Below are positions 35,994-44,573 of a stretch of DNA of 64,000 nucleotides, piece after piece. The position numbers were made by a program, and so were the translations under genes. The notes below the pieces were generated by a model, which did not search any database, was not told the DNA's origin, and was given only the letters and a program-made list of their open reading frames with translations. The stretch is from DYRB01 sp963802205. GTDB taxonomy: Bacteria > Pseudomonadota > Gammaproteobacteria > Chromatiales > Chromatiaceae. The DNA lies in assembly GCA_963802205.1 (NCBI GenBank), contig CAWDHW010000032.1, positions 1 to 64,000 of the forward strand. The letters are read 5' to 3'. Every line of letters starts with the position of its first letter. Position 1 is the first letter of the stretch.

Positions 35994-36007
35994 GTTCCAC
36001 GTGGAAC
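35994..36007. other. parS-like centromere site (left)
   Basis: GTTCCACGTGGAAC is a perfect 14-bp palindrome equal to the core of chromosomal parS sites bound by ParB in Pseudomonas and related bacteria. A second site lies at 38829-38843. Without the ISAs1 element the two would be about 80 bp apart upstream of gyrB, where origin-proximal parS sites are expected. Confidence 0.6.
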
Positions 36008-37169
36008 ATCGCAGCTAGCGACCTGGGTTCGCCCCAGGGCAACCGAATGATCCGCTTGGAACAAACATAGAGTTACGTAAAATGCCTCGGGTTTTCTAGC
36101 ATGAGAACGAGGTATGTATTCAGATTTGTTATCCCACCTGTCGGGTGTCCGGGATCCCCGGGCGGACTGGAACAAGCTGTACCCGCTGGAGGAGATCCTC
36201 CTGCTGTGCATCTGCGCGGTGGTCAGCGGCGCGGAAGGCTGGAAGGCCATCGCCGAGTTTGGCGAGGCGAAGTTGGTCTGGCTGCGGCGGTTTGCGCCCT
36301 TCGAGAACGGCATCCCCTCGCCGGACTGTCTGGGCTGGGTGATGGCGCGCCTGCCGGCCAAGGCCTTCCAGGACTGTTTTCTGGCGTGGACGCGCTCGGT
36401 GGCGCAACTGAGCGAGGGGGAGGTCGTAGCCATCGACGGCAAGACGCTGCGCGGCTCCCATGACCGCGGCCGGGGACAGGCCGCGATCCATCTGGTGAGC
36501 GCCTGGGCCAGCGGAAATCGCCTCTGCCTCGGGCAGACCGCTACCGCCGCCAAGTCCAACGAGATCACCGCCATCCCGGCACTGCTCAGGCTTTTGGAAC
36601 TGAAGGGTTGTATCGTCACCATCGATGCCATGGGCTGCCAAACGGCCATCGCCGAACAGATCGTGGCCCAGGGTGCCGACTACGTGCTGGCGGTCAAGGA
36701 CAACCAGCCCCAGTTGCACGCCGCCGTGGCCGACTACTTCGAGACGGCCCTGGCCAACGACTTTGCCGCGGTGCCCGCGAGCACCTACGCGGAGGTCGAT
36801 GCCGGCCATGGGCGCAGCGAGGTGCGCCGCTGTTGGCTGGTGGCGGACCTGCGCACCCTTCCCGAGCCGCAGCGCTGGCGAGGCTTGCGCGGCATCGCCC
36901 TGGTCGAGGCCGAGCGCCACCAAGGCGGGCAGGTCAGCTGCGAGCGGCGTTACTACATCACCTCCCTGGCCGGTGAGGCATGCCAGGTGGCCGAAGCGGT
37001 GCGCGCCCACTGGGGAATAGAGAACCAACTCCACTGGGTGTTGGACGTAACCTTTCGCGAGGACGACAGCCGCGTGCGCCGCGACCACGCCCCGGCCAAC
37101 CTCGCCACCCTGCGCCAGTTCTCCCTGAGCCTCCTGCGCCGCCATCCCGAGGCCAAGATGTTAGCCCAA

Positions 37170-38692
37170 AGTAGTAATGTCCCCTTTGTGCAAGATAGAG
37201 ATGTCCCCTTTGGGTGGTTACCGAAGGGGGTGCGATGGCCGAGGAGACAATCGAGTTGACGAGGAAGGCGTTGCACCGGTTGAAGGCGGTGGAAGCGGTC
37301 AGCGAGAGGCGTCTGACGCAGGGGGAGGCGGCCCGGCAGTTGGGGGTGACGCGGCGGCAGGTGAAGCGGTTGGTGGCGGACTACCGACGGGAGGGTGCGG
37401 CGGGTCTGGTGTCGCGCCGACGGGGAAAGCCCTCGAACCGGCGCTTGAAGGACTCGCTGCGGGACCGTCTCCGAGCCTTGCTGGTGGAGCAGTATCCGGA
37501 CTTTGGTCCGACGCTGGCGCGGGAGAAGTTGCTGGAGGTGCATGCGCTGAAGGTTTCCATCGAGACGGTGCGACAGCTTCAGATGGAGTTGGGGTTGTGG
37601 AAGCCCAAGACGCGCAAGGCGGCGCGTCCGTTTCAGGCGCGGGAGCGGCGTGCGCGCTTCGGGGAGCTGATCCAGATCGACGGCTCTCCCCATGACTGGT
37701 TCGAAGGGCGCAGTCCCTCTTGCACCCTGATCGTGTTCATCGACGATGCAACGGGACGTCTGACGCAGTTGTACTTCGCGCCCAGCGAAACCACCGCGGC
37801 CTACCGGGAGGTGTTGCGCCGTCACCTGGCCTTGTACGGTCGCCCGGTGGCGCTCTACTCGGATCGTCACAGCATCTTCCGGATCAACCGGGAGGACCCG
37901 GCCAACGGCCAGACCCAGACCCAGTTCGGACGTGCCCTGGCGGGCCTGGAGATCGAGGCCATCCATGCCCATACCCCGCAGGCCAAGGGGCGGGTGGAGC
38001 GGGCCAACCAGACCCTCCAGGACCGCCTGGTGAAGGAGCTGCGGCTGCGCGGCCTCAGCGACATCGACAGCGCCAATGCCTTCTTGCCGGAGTTCATCGC
38101 CGACTACGACCGCCGTTTTGCGGTGACGCCGATCTCCTCGGCGGATGCCCACCGCCCCGTCGTTCACAGCGCCCGCGCGCTCGATCTTCTGCTCTGCGAG
38201 CACAGCGAGCGCACCCTCTCCAAGAACCTCACCCTGCAATACCGCAACACCCTCTACCAACTTCAGTATCGGGGAGCCGGCTACCCTCTGCGCGGTGCTA
38301 AGGTCACCGTCTGCGAAAGCGACAACGGCGAGGTCGTCCTGCTCTATGCAGGCAAGGAACTGCCCTACACCACCTACCCGAGGGGCACGGCCCTGGCGAA
38401 GACCGAGGATGAGAAGACCCTCAATGCGCGCGTCGATGCGGCCGTGGGGCGCCAGACCACCAAGCCTGGCCCGAATCATCCCTGGCGCAAGCCCGGGGCC
38501 ATTGCCGCCGCTCAAGCCGCTGAACGGACACCGTAAGCCTCGCGGCGCGGGCGGCCGGGGTGGGGGCCAGACTCCCGTCGCCCAAGGGCTCCTTCCGTCT
38601 GGCCCCCACCCCGGCCGCTCCATTTCCTCTCACCCTACCAAGCGACCAACCGGGGACATCTCTATCTTGCAGAGCAGGGGACATTTCCCCGC
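37170..38692. mobile_element. ISNCY (IS1202-type) insertion sequence, 1,523 bp, nested in ISAs1
   Basis: GCCCAA occurs immediately outside each end (37164-37169 and 38693-38698) and is the 6-bp target duplication. The subterminal inverted repeats share ATGTCCCC and GCAAGATAGAGATGTCCCC in opposite orientation, separated by a few differing bases. A single intact transposase gene lies inside. Removal of the element restores the host ISAs1 transposase frame. Confidence 0.82.
37214..38536 (+). CDS. ISNCY family (IS1202 group) DDE transposase
   Basis: Transposase of 440 residues. An N-terminal helix-turn-helix (RLTQGEAARQLGVTRRQVKR) is followed by an rve integrase core with IQIDGSPHDWFEGR (first Asp), YSDRHSIFRINRED (second Asp) and HTPQAKGRVERANQTLQDRL (catalytic Glu). 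A C-terminal region with YRNTLYQLQYRGAGYPLRGA completes it. The frame is intact, so the element may be mobile. No other copy lies in this window. Confidence 0.88.
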   Translation: MVTEGGAMAEETIELTRKALHRLKAVEAVSERRLTQGEAARQLGVTRRQVKRLVADYRREGAAGLVSRRRGKPSNRRLKDSLRDRLRALLVEQYPDFGPTLAREKLLEVHALKVSIETVRQLQMELGLWKPKTRKAARPFQARERRARFGELIQIDGSPHDWFEGRSPSCTLIVFIDDATGRLTQLYFAPSETTAAYREVLRRHLALYGRPVALYSDRHSIFRINREDPANGQTQTQFGRALAGLEIEAIHAHTPQAKGRVERANQTLQDRLVKELRLRGLSDIDSANAFLPEFIADYDRRFAVTPISSADAHRPVVHSARALDLLLCEHSERTLSKNLTLQYRNTLYQLQYRGAGYPLRGAKVTVCESDNGEVVLLYAGKELPYTTYPRGTALAKTEDEKTLNARVDAAVGRQTTKPGPNHPWRKPGAIAAAQAAERTP

Positions 38693-38828
38693 GCCCAAGA
38701 GCGTCAAGGCAAACGCTTCCGCGCCGCCCTCGACGATAACTTTCGCGCCAAGGTCGTGTTTAGACAGGGATGATCATTCGGTGGCCCTGGGATGATCGGC
38801 GGCCGGCACAACCTGGGGTGTATAATAG

Positions 38829-38843
38829 GTTCCACGTGAAACA
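38829..38843. other. parS-like centromere site (right), next to a TATAAT box
   Basis: GTTCCACGTGAAACA matches the parS consensus (TGTTTCACGTGAAACA) with few differences and lies 145 bp upstream of gyrB. A TATAAT at 38821-38826 just before it could be the -10 box of a gyrB promoter, in which case ParB binding might influence that promoter. No convincing -35 box was found. Confidence 0.6.
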
Positions 38844-38987
38844 AGGTGCCGACCCAGACCCCGACGCTCTCGCCTTGCATCAACCCGACTGAACTACCCA
38901 GCCCGCGCGTCCCATTCCGGTGCGCCCGTCAGGGCACTGGCTCGTCCTGGCCGCCCCGCCACTCTCTGATTCCGGACCGATCCGCCT

Positions 38988-41397
38988 ATGACTTACGATT
39001 CTTCGAACATTAAGGTATTGCGGGGTCTTGACGCCGTCCGCAAGCGTCCCGGGATGTATATTGGCGACACCGACGATGGGACTGGGCTACACCACATGGT
39101 GTTCGAGGTCGTCGACAACTCAATCGATGAGGCATTGGCCGGCTACTGCACGGACATCACCGTGGTCCTACATGAGGATCAGTCCGTTACCGTAAAGGAT
39201 AACGGCCGGGGCATCCCTGTCGATATCCACGACGAGGAGCAGCGATCCGCTGCGGAGGTCATCATGACCATCCTCCATGCTGGCGGAAAATTCGACGCAA
39301 ACTCCTATAAGGTCTCCGGGGGGCTACACGGTGTCGGCGTCTCGGTCGTCAACGCCTTGTCCGCACACCTGGACCTGACGATCTGCCGAGACGGCCACGA
39401 GTACCACCAAGAGTACGCCATGGGCGAGCCCCTCTACCCATTGAAGCTGGTCAGCGACACGGCCGCCCGCGGAACTTCGATTCGCTTCAAACCATCCCCC
39501 GATGTCTTTACCCAAATCGAATTTCACTATGACATCCTGGCCAAACGCCTCCGCGAACTCTCCTTCCTGAACTCAGGGGTCCGCATCACCCTGCTGGAGG
39601 ACGCAACCGGACGCACCGACTGCTTCGAGTACAAGGGCGGCATCAAGGCGTTCGTCGAATTACTCAATAAGAACAAGACGGCCCTACACCCGACCATCGT
39701 CTACTTTCTGGCCGAACGTAGTGGCATGAGCGTTGAGCTAGCCCTGCAGTGGAATGAGTCCTACCAGGAAACGATCTTCTGCTATACGAACAACATCCCC
39801 CAAAAGGACGGTGGGACCCACTTGGCCGGCTTTCGTGCCGGATTGACCCGCACCCTTAACCAATACATCGAGCGTGAGGGCCTGGACAAGTCCCAGAAGA
39901 TCCGGCCCGTTGGTGATGACGCCCGCGAGGGTCTGGTCGCCGTGGTCTCCGTTAAGGTCCCGGACCCAAAATTTTCCTCCCAGACCAAGGAGAAATTGGT
40001 CTCCTCAGAGGTGAAGCCCGTCGTCGAGGGCGCCTTGGTGGAGTTTTTCACGGAGTTCCTGGAGGAACACCCTGCCGAGGCGAAGACCATTGCCGGCAAG
40101 ATGCTGGAAGCAGCCCGCGCCCGTGAGGCCGCCCGGCGCGCCCGGGAACTCACCCGCCGCAAGGGCGTTCTGGACATCGCCGGGCTCCCCGGCAAACTCG
40201 CGGATTGCCAGGAGAAGGACCCTGCCAAGTCCGAGGTCTACCTCGTCGAGGGCGAGTCCGCGGGCGGGTCCGCAAAGCAAGGCCGGGATCGCGCCTTCCA
40301 GGCCATCCTACCTCTCAAAGGCAAGATCCTGAACGTGGAACGAGCCCGATTCGACCGGATGATTTCATCGGCCGAGGTTGGGACCCTGATCACCGCCCTT
40401 GGGTGCGGAATAGGCCGCGAAGACTACGACCCCAACAAGTTGCGTTACCACCGAATCATCATCATGACCGACGCGGATGTGGACGGCGCCCACATCCGCA
40501 CCCTTATGCTGACCTTCTTCTACCGGCAAATGCCGGAACTGGTAGAGCGCGGGCATATCTATATCGCCCAGCCTCCCCTCTATAAGGTGAAGCGAGGTAA
40601 GCAGGAGATGTATCTCCTCGACGACGCCGAATGGCGGGCCCATCTACTCCAGACCGCCTTGGATGGCGCCGCAATGCATGTCTCCGATACGGCTCCACCC
40701 CTGAGCGGACAGGCCTTAGAGTCACTCGCCCAGGACTACCAGCACTTCCAGACGGTGGTCCACCGCCTCGCCACCCGTTATGACCCAGGCTTCCTCAATG
40801 CCCTGATTACGGTTCCGCGCTTCGAGGCCGCGCTGTTTGACGATGAAGCCCGCTATGCCGACTGGCGTGCCAGTGTTCAATTGCAGATGAACAGATCCAC
40901 CGGACCTTCGGCGACCTTTGCACTCGATCTCAGCGACTACCCCCACAGGAGCGGTACGCCGACCCCTTCGCGTGACACGTTTCGTGCACGGCATCCCCGA
41001 GGAACGGAACGTTCCGAGCGAGTTCTTCCAATCCTCCGATTACGGTCGTATCGCGGCATTCGCCGAGCGCATTCGGGATTTGTTGAACCCAGGGGCCTAT
41101 GTGCGTCGCGGCGAGCGTCGGAAGGAGATCTCTTCTTTTGGGGAGGGTCTCCAATGGCTCTTGGAAGATGCTAGCCGAGGCTACCAGCGACAACGCTATA
41201 AGGGCCTCGGGGAAATGAACCCAGAACAGCTCTGGGATACGACCATGAACCCCGAGACCCGCAGACTGCTACAGGTCAGCATCGAAGACGCAATTGTCGC
41301 CGATCAGATCTTCGCAACGCTCATGGGTGACGAGGTCGAGCCCAGACGCGAGTTCATCGACCGCAATGCCCTTGAGGCAGAAAACATCGACTTCTGA
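38988..41397 (+). CDS. gyrB: DNA gyrase subunit B (two single-base deletions in the sequence)
   Basis: ATPase subunit of DNA gyrase, which introduces negative supercoils. The N-terminal GHKL ATPase (VLRGLDAVRKRPGMYIGD, EVVDNSIDEALAG, GGLHGVGVSVVNALS) is followed by the TOPRIM domain with LVEGESAGGSAKQGRDR and MTDADVDGAHIRTLML, and the C-terminus has RYKGLGEMNPEQLWDTTMNP. The frame breaks at about 40945-40980. Restoring one base after the codons for YPH and one C in a C-run gives 2,412 nt or 804 codons and a continuous protein. As gyrB is essential, these are most likely sequence errors; the apparent stop at 41174 is not real. Confidence 0.95.
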
Positions 41398-41473
41398 CCC
41401 AGGCGCCCACTGCAACCACCAAACACCGGAACCTCTACCTTCTCCGACGCACGGCGTAGCAGGGATACGTAGC

Positions 41474-42658
41474 TCAATGCCCGGACGGCTGAAGCGAGTA
41501 GCCTCGCAGGCTACGGGAGAAGGTCTCCAGGGCCTGAATGCCCGTGCACTCGGCCTGCTGGCACCAGTCCTGGAGTGACTTCAGCAATGCCTCCTGGCTC
41601 GGGGCGGCGCGCTCCCAGATCTCCCGCAGGCGCTCCCGGTATTGATACGCGGTAGCCAACTGTTGGCTCTGGGCAAGCAGCTGCTCCAGGCGAGCCTTGG
41701 CGTTGCCATCAATCCGTGCACCCTCCAAGACCAGTAGTCGTTTTGCTCTCCAGGCCACCCGCCGGCACTGCCCCTGGCTCCGACACAACTCGGTCCGTGT
41801 CACCGGCAACAAAACCTCGTGAGCATAGCGAGCAAAGACATGCATTCGCCCGACAATGACTGCCTTGAGGGTATCCATGTCTACGGCCGCTTTATCCGGA
41901 ATGACACAAGGCCTGGGCGCAACCTTCTTCACCGTGGCCAACCCCAGCAAGCTCAGCACGCGGATGTAGAACCAGCCAATATCGATCTCCCACCACTTCG
42001 ACGACAGCTTGGCGGAACTCGGAAAGGCGTGGTGGTTGTTGTGCAGTTCCTCGCCACCGATCACGATACCCCAAGGCGAGATATTCGTGGAGGCGTCCGC
42101 CGACTCATAGTTGCGATAACCGTAGTAGTGCCCTAGGCCGTTGACGACCCCGGCCGCCCAGATCGGAATCCACATCATCTGCACGGCCCATATGGTGATC
42201 CCGTAGATCCCAAAAAGGAGCAGGTCGAAGACAAGCATTACACCCAGGCCAAGCCAGGTGAAGCGGCTATAGATCCGGCGCTCGACCCAGTCGTCGGGCG
42301 TACCGCGGCCATAGCGTTCGATCGACGCCCTGTCACGGCTGGCCGCCCGGTAAAGCTCCGCTCCTTCCCCCAGGACCTTGCCAAGCCCTAAGACCTGAGG
42401 GCTGTGGGGGTCGTCCGCCGTCTCACACTTCGCGTGGTGCTTGCGGTGAATCCCGACCCACTCTTTGGTGACCATGCTGGTGGTCAACCACAGCCAGAGG
42501 CGGAAGAAGTGGCTCACCCAGGGGTGCAAGGCAAGGGCGCGATGGGCCTGGCAGCGATGAAGAAAGACTGTGACCGCAATGATCGTGATGTGGGTCAGCA
42601 CCATGCAGGCACCGACCGCCTGCCAAGGTGTCAGGTCAAGCAAGCCATATGGGCTCAT
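41474..42658 (-). CDS. Acyl-CoA / fatty-acid delta-9 type desaturase
   Basis: Integral-membrane di-iron desaturase of 394 residues. The three histidine boxes are visible: HRCQAHR near residue 34, HRKHHAK near 72 and EELHNNHHAF near 205. Hydrophobic helices lie between them (VMLVFDLLLFGIYGITIWAV). The C-terminal 130 residues are an extra helical region with many Gln/Arg residues, common in proteobacterial homologues. It probably introduces double bonds into membrane acyl chains. It converges with gyrB. Confidence 0.88.
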   Translation of the reverse strand: MSPYGLLDLTPWQAVGACMVLTHITIIAVTVFLHRCQAHRALALHPWVSHFFRLWLWLTTSMVTKEWVGIHRKHHAKCETADDPHSPQVLGLGKVLGEGAELYRAASRDRASIERYGRGTPDDWVERRIYSRFTWLGLGVMLVFDLLLFGIYGITIWAVQMMWIPIWAAGVVNGLGHYYGYRNYESADASTNISPWGIVIGGEELHNNHHAFPSSAKLSSKWWEIDIGWFYIRVLSLLGLATVKKVAPRPCVIPDKAAVDMDTLKAVIVGRMHVFARYAHEVLLPVTRTELCRSQGQCRRVAWRAKRLLVLEGARIDGNAKARLEQLLAQSQQLATAYQYRERLREIWERAAPSQEALLKSLQDWCQQAECTGIQALETFSRSLRGYSLQPSGH

Positions 42659-42876
42659 CGGCGGGGCATCCTCGCGGAGTGGGGGGAAGGGCGGCCTGTG
42701 CCCTCGATGCTTCGGCCTGCGCCTCGGCTTACAGGCGGCGAAACAGCCTGGTGCAATCCAGGCGCACGCACCATACCAGTGTAACCCGGCCGATCACAAA
42801 CATCGCCATGGTTGAGAATTTCCCGTCAGACGCCTGATTCCAGTTGATCGGGCCCGGCCAGCGCCCCCCGGCAGGA

Positions 42877-44061
42877 TCAGACTGCCGCTGCCGCAATTCG
42901 GTCGAGCGCCTTCTCCAGATTCTCCCGGCTGGTGGCGATGGAGATACGAACATGGCCGCCGAGGCCGAAGGCAGACCCTGGGACCAGCGCCACCCCGACC
43001 TGCTCGATGAGGTATTCCGCCAGCTCCAGGTCGTTGTTGACGCCATCCAGACGCTCGATCATCCCCTGCACCTTCGGAAAGACGTAGAAGGTGCCATCGG
43101 TCGGCAGACACTCGATGCCATGGATGCCGTTCAGGCGCTCTACCACGAAGTCGTGGCGCTCCTTGAAGGCGGTGAGCATGGTCTGAATGCACTCCTGCGG
43201 GCCTTCCAGCGCCGCCTGGGCGGCAACCTGGGAGATGGATGCCGGATTCGACGTACTCTGTCCCTGGACCTTCTTCATCGCCTTGATGACGTCAGCCGGG
43301 CCACCGGCGTAGCCGATGCGCCACCCGGTCATGGAGTAGGCCTTGGACACGCCGTTGAGGACCAGGGTGCGCTGGCCCAGGTCCGGACAGACATTGAGGA
43401 TGTTGACGAAGGGAGTACTGGCCCAGCGGATGTGCTCGTACATATCGTCGGTGGCGATCACCGCCCGCGGATACTCCCGCAGCACGGCGCCTAGGGCTGC
43501 CAACTCCTCCGCGCTATAGGCCATACCGGTGGGGTTCGACGGGCTGTTGATCACTACCAACTTAGTCTTGTCCGTCATGGCAGCATTGAGCTGGGCGGGG
43601 GTGATCTTGAACTGCTGGTCAGCCCCTGCATGGACCAGGACCGGGGCCCCGCTGGCCAGTAGCGCCATGTCCGGGTACGACACCCAGTAGGGGGCCGGGA
43701 TCACGACCTCGTCCCCTGGGTCCAGGATCGCCTGGGCCAGGTTGAAGAAGCTCTGCTTACCGCCGCAGGAGACCAGGATCTGGTCCGGGGTGTAGGCGAG
43801 GCCGTTCTCTCGTTGGAACTTGGCGACGATGGCCTCTCTCAGTCCGAGGGTACCTTCCACCGGGGTGTACTTGGTGAAGCCATCATGGATCGCCTTGATG
43901 GCCGCCGCCTTGATGTGGTCCGGGGTATCGAAGTCCGGCTCCCCCGCCCCGAGCCCCACCACGTCCTTGCCTGCTGCCTTGAGCGCCTTGGCGCGGGCAT
44001 CGATGGCGAGAGTGGCGGATGGCTTAACGGCCTGGACGCGGGCGGCGAGTTTGATGCTCAT
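42877..44061 (-). CDS. aatA: Aspartate-type aminotransferase (class I, subgroup Ib)
   Basis: PLP enzyme of 394 residues, probably transferring amino groups between aspartate or prephenate and 2-oxoglutarate. Motifs are VVGLGAGEPDFDTPDHIK, the NSPSNPTGMAYS substrate region, ATDDMYEHIRW, the lysine motif NGVSKAYSMTGWRIGY and GHVRISIATSRENLEKALDR at the C-terminus with the carboxylate-binding Arg. It is unrelated in sequence context to the AlaA-type enzyme at 16 kb. The 218 bp between it and the desaturase gene show no feature. Confidence 0.9.
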   Translation of the reverse strand: MSIKLAARVQAVKPSATLAIDARAKALKAAGKDVVGLGAGEPDFDTPDHIKAAAIKAIHDGFTKYTPVEGTLGLREAIVAKFQRENGLAYTPDQILVSCGGKQSFFNLAQAILDPGDEVVIPAPYWVSYPDMALLASGAPVLVHAGADQQFKITPAQLNAAMTDKTKLVVINSPSNPTGMAYSAEELAALGAVLREYPRAVIATDDMYEHIRWASTPFVNILNVCPDLGQRTLVLNGVSKAYSMTGWRIGYAGGPADVIKAMKKVQGQSTSNPASISQVAAQAALEGPQECIQTMLTAFKERHDFVVERLNGIHGIECLPTDGTFYVFPKVQGMIERLDGVNNDLELAEYLIEQVGVALVPGSAFGLGGHVRISIATSRENLEKALDRIAAAAV

Positions 44062-44573
44062 GGTTTAACGGTCTCTGCACTCTCTTATCGTTAAGTGACA
44101 TGGTGTTGAGGTCACGCGGTTGTGGACCGCATGATAACGAAAGCCAGCCCACTAGGCACCTGGCAGACCCGCATCGTCGGTGTTGGCTGAAACCTCCAGC
44201 CACCGCTGCCCTCCGTCTCCCGACGAGGAAAAGGGCCCGAGGGCGACCCTGGGGTTTCCTGTGGGCAAGTGGCCCGACAACCCTATGGGTAAGCTGTGGA
44301 CCGTTTTAGGGGTTCAAACTGTCCACAGTCGGCCCACACCCTCCCACACCGCGGTCCAATGCCTCGAAATAGCACATCTACATGATTTACTTAGAATTTA
44401 ATGCAGATTACGAGTTATCGACAGAGCTAACTATTACTACTAACTAAAGAAAGAGAAACAATATTAATACTGTCGCTCCCGATGCTTCCGCCCGGTTTGG
44501 TCGGCCGGGCGTACTTCAAAACAGCAATCCCGACTCAGACACGCCCGCCGACCAGGCCCATGCGAGGACCCCT
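44062..44573. other. 512-bp non-coding region with an AT-rich block and DnaA-box-like motifs
   Basis: No gene is visible between the divergent aminotransferase and uvrB. TGTGGA/TCCACA motifs occur at 44121-44126, 44295-44300 and 44322-44327, the last within CTGTCCACAG. TTATCGACA (one mismatch to the DnaA box TTATCCACA) is at 44415-44423. About 105 bp at 44371-44475 are strikingly AT-rich in this GC-rich genome. It may hold the uvrB promoter or be an origin-like region; neither is shown by sequence alone. Confidence 0.4.

Larger units (their letters stand above)
36114..38773 (+). pseudogene. ISAs1 family transposase, interrupted by nested IS
   Basis: Residues 1-352 are encoded at 36114-37169. 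Features are LLLCICAVVSGAEGWKAIAE, VVAIDGKTLRGS (first Asp), GCIVTIDAMGCQTAIA (second Asp) and AHWGIENQLHWVLDVTFRED (Glu). The remaining 24 codons and stop lie at 38699-38773 (ERQGKRFRAALDDNFRAKVV). Joining the parts across one copy of the duplicated GCCCAA gives a continuous ISAs1 protein, so the only lesion is the nested insertion. Confidence 0.88.
36034..38790. mobile_element. ISAs1 family insertion sequence, split by a nested IS
   Basis: The ends are CCAGGGCAACCGAATGATC at 36034-36052 and its near-perfect inverse at 38772-38790 (one mismatch). The element carries an ISAs1 transposase that is interrupted by a second IS at 37170-38692; without that insertion it would be about 1.23 kb. I see no certain target duplication. 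It separates two parS-like sites. Confidence 0.75.

Noticed and set aside
40990..41174. Apparent GyrB C-terminus ending at 41174
   Set aside because: The sequence after about 40945 is not GyrB-like in that frame, whereas the other frame carries the conserved RYKGLGEMNPEQLW tail. This is an indel artefact.
44115..44475. Calling this region oriC outright
   Set aside because: The DnaA-like motifs are imperfect, and no dnaA, dnaN or rpmH lies in the window. It is kept only as a candidate finding.
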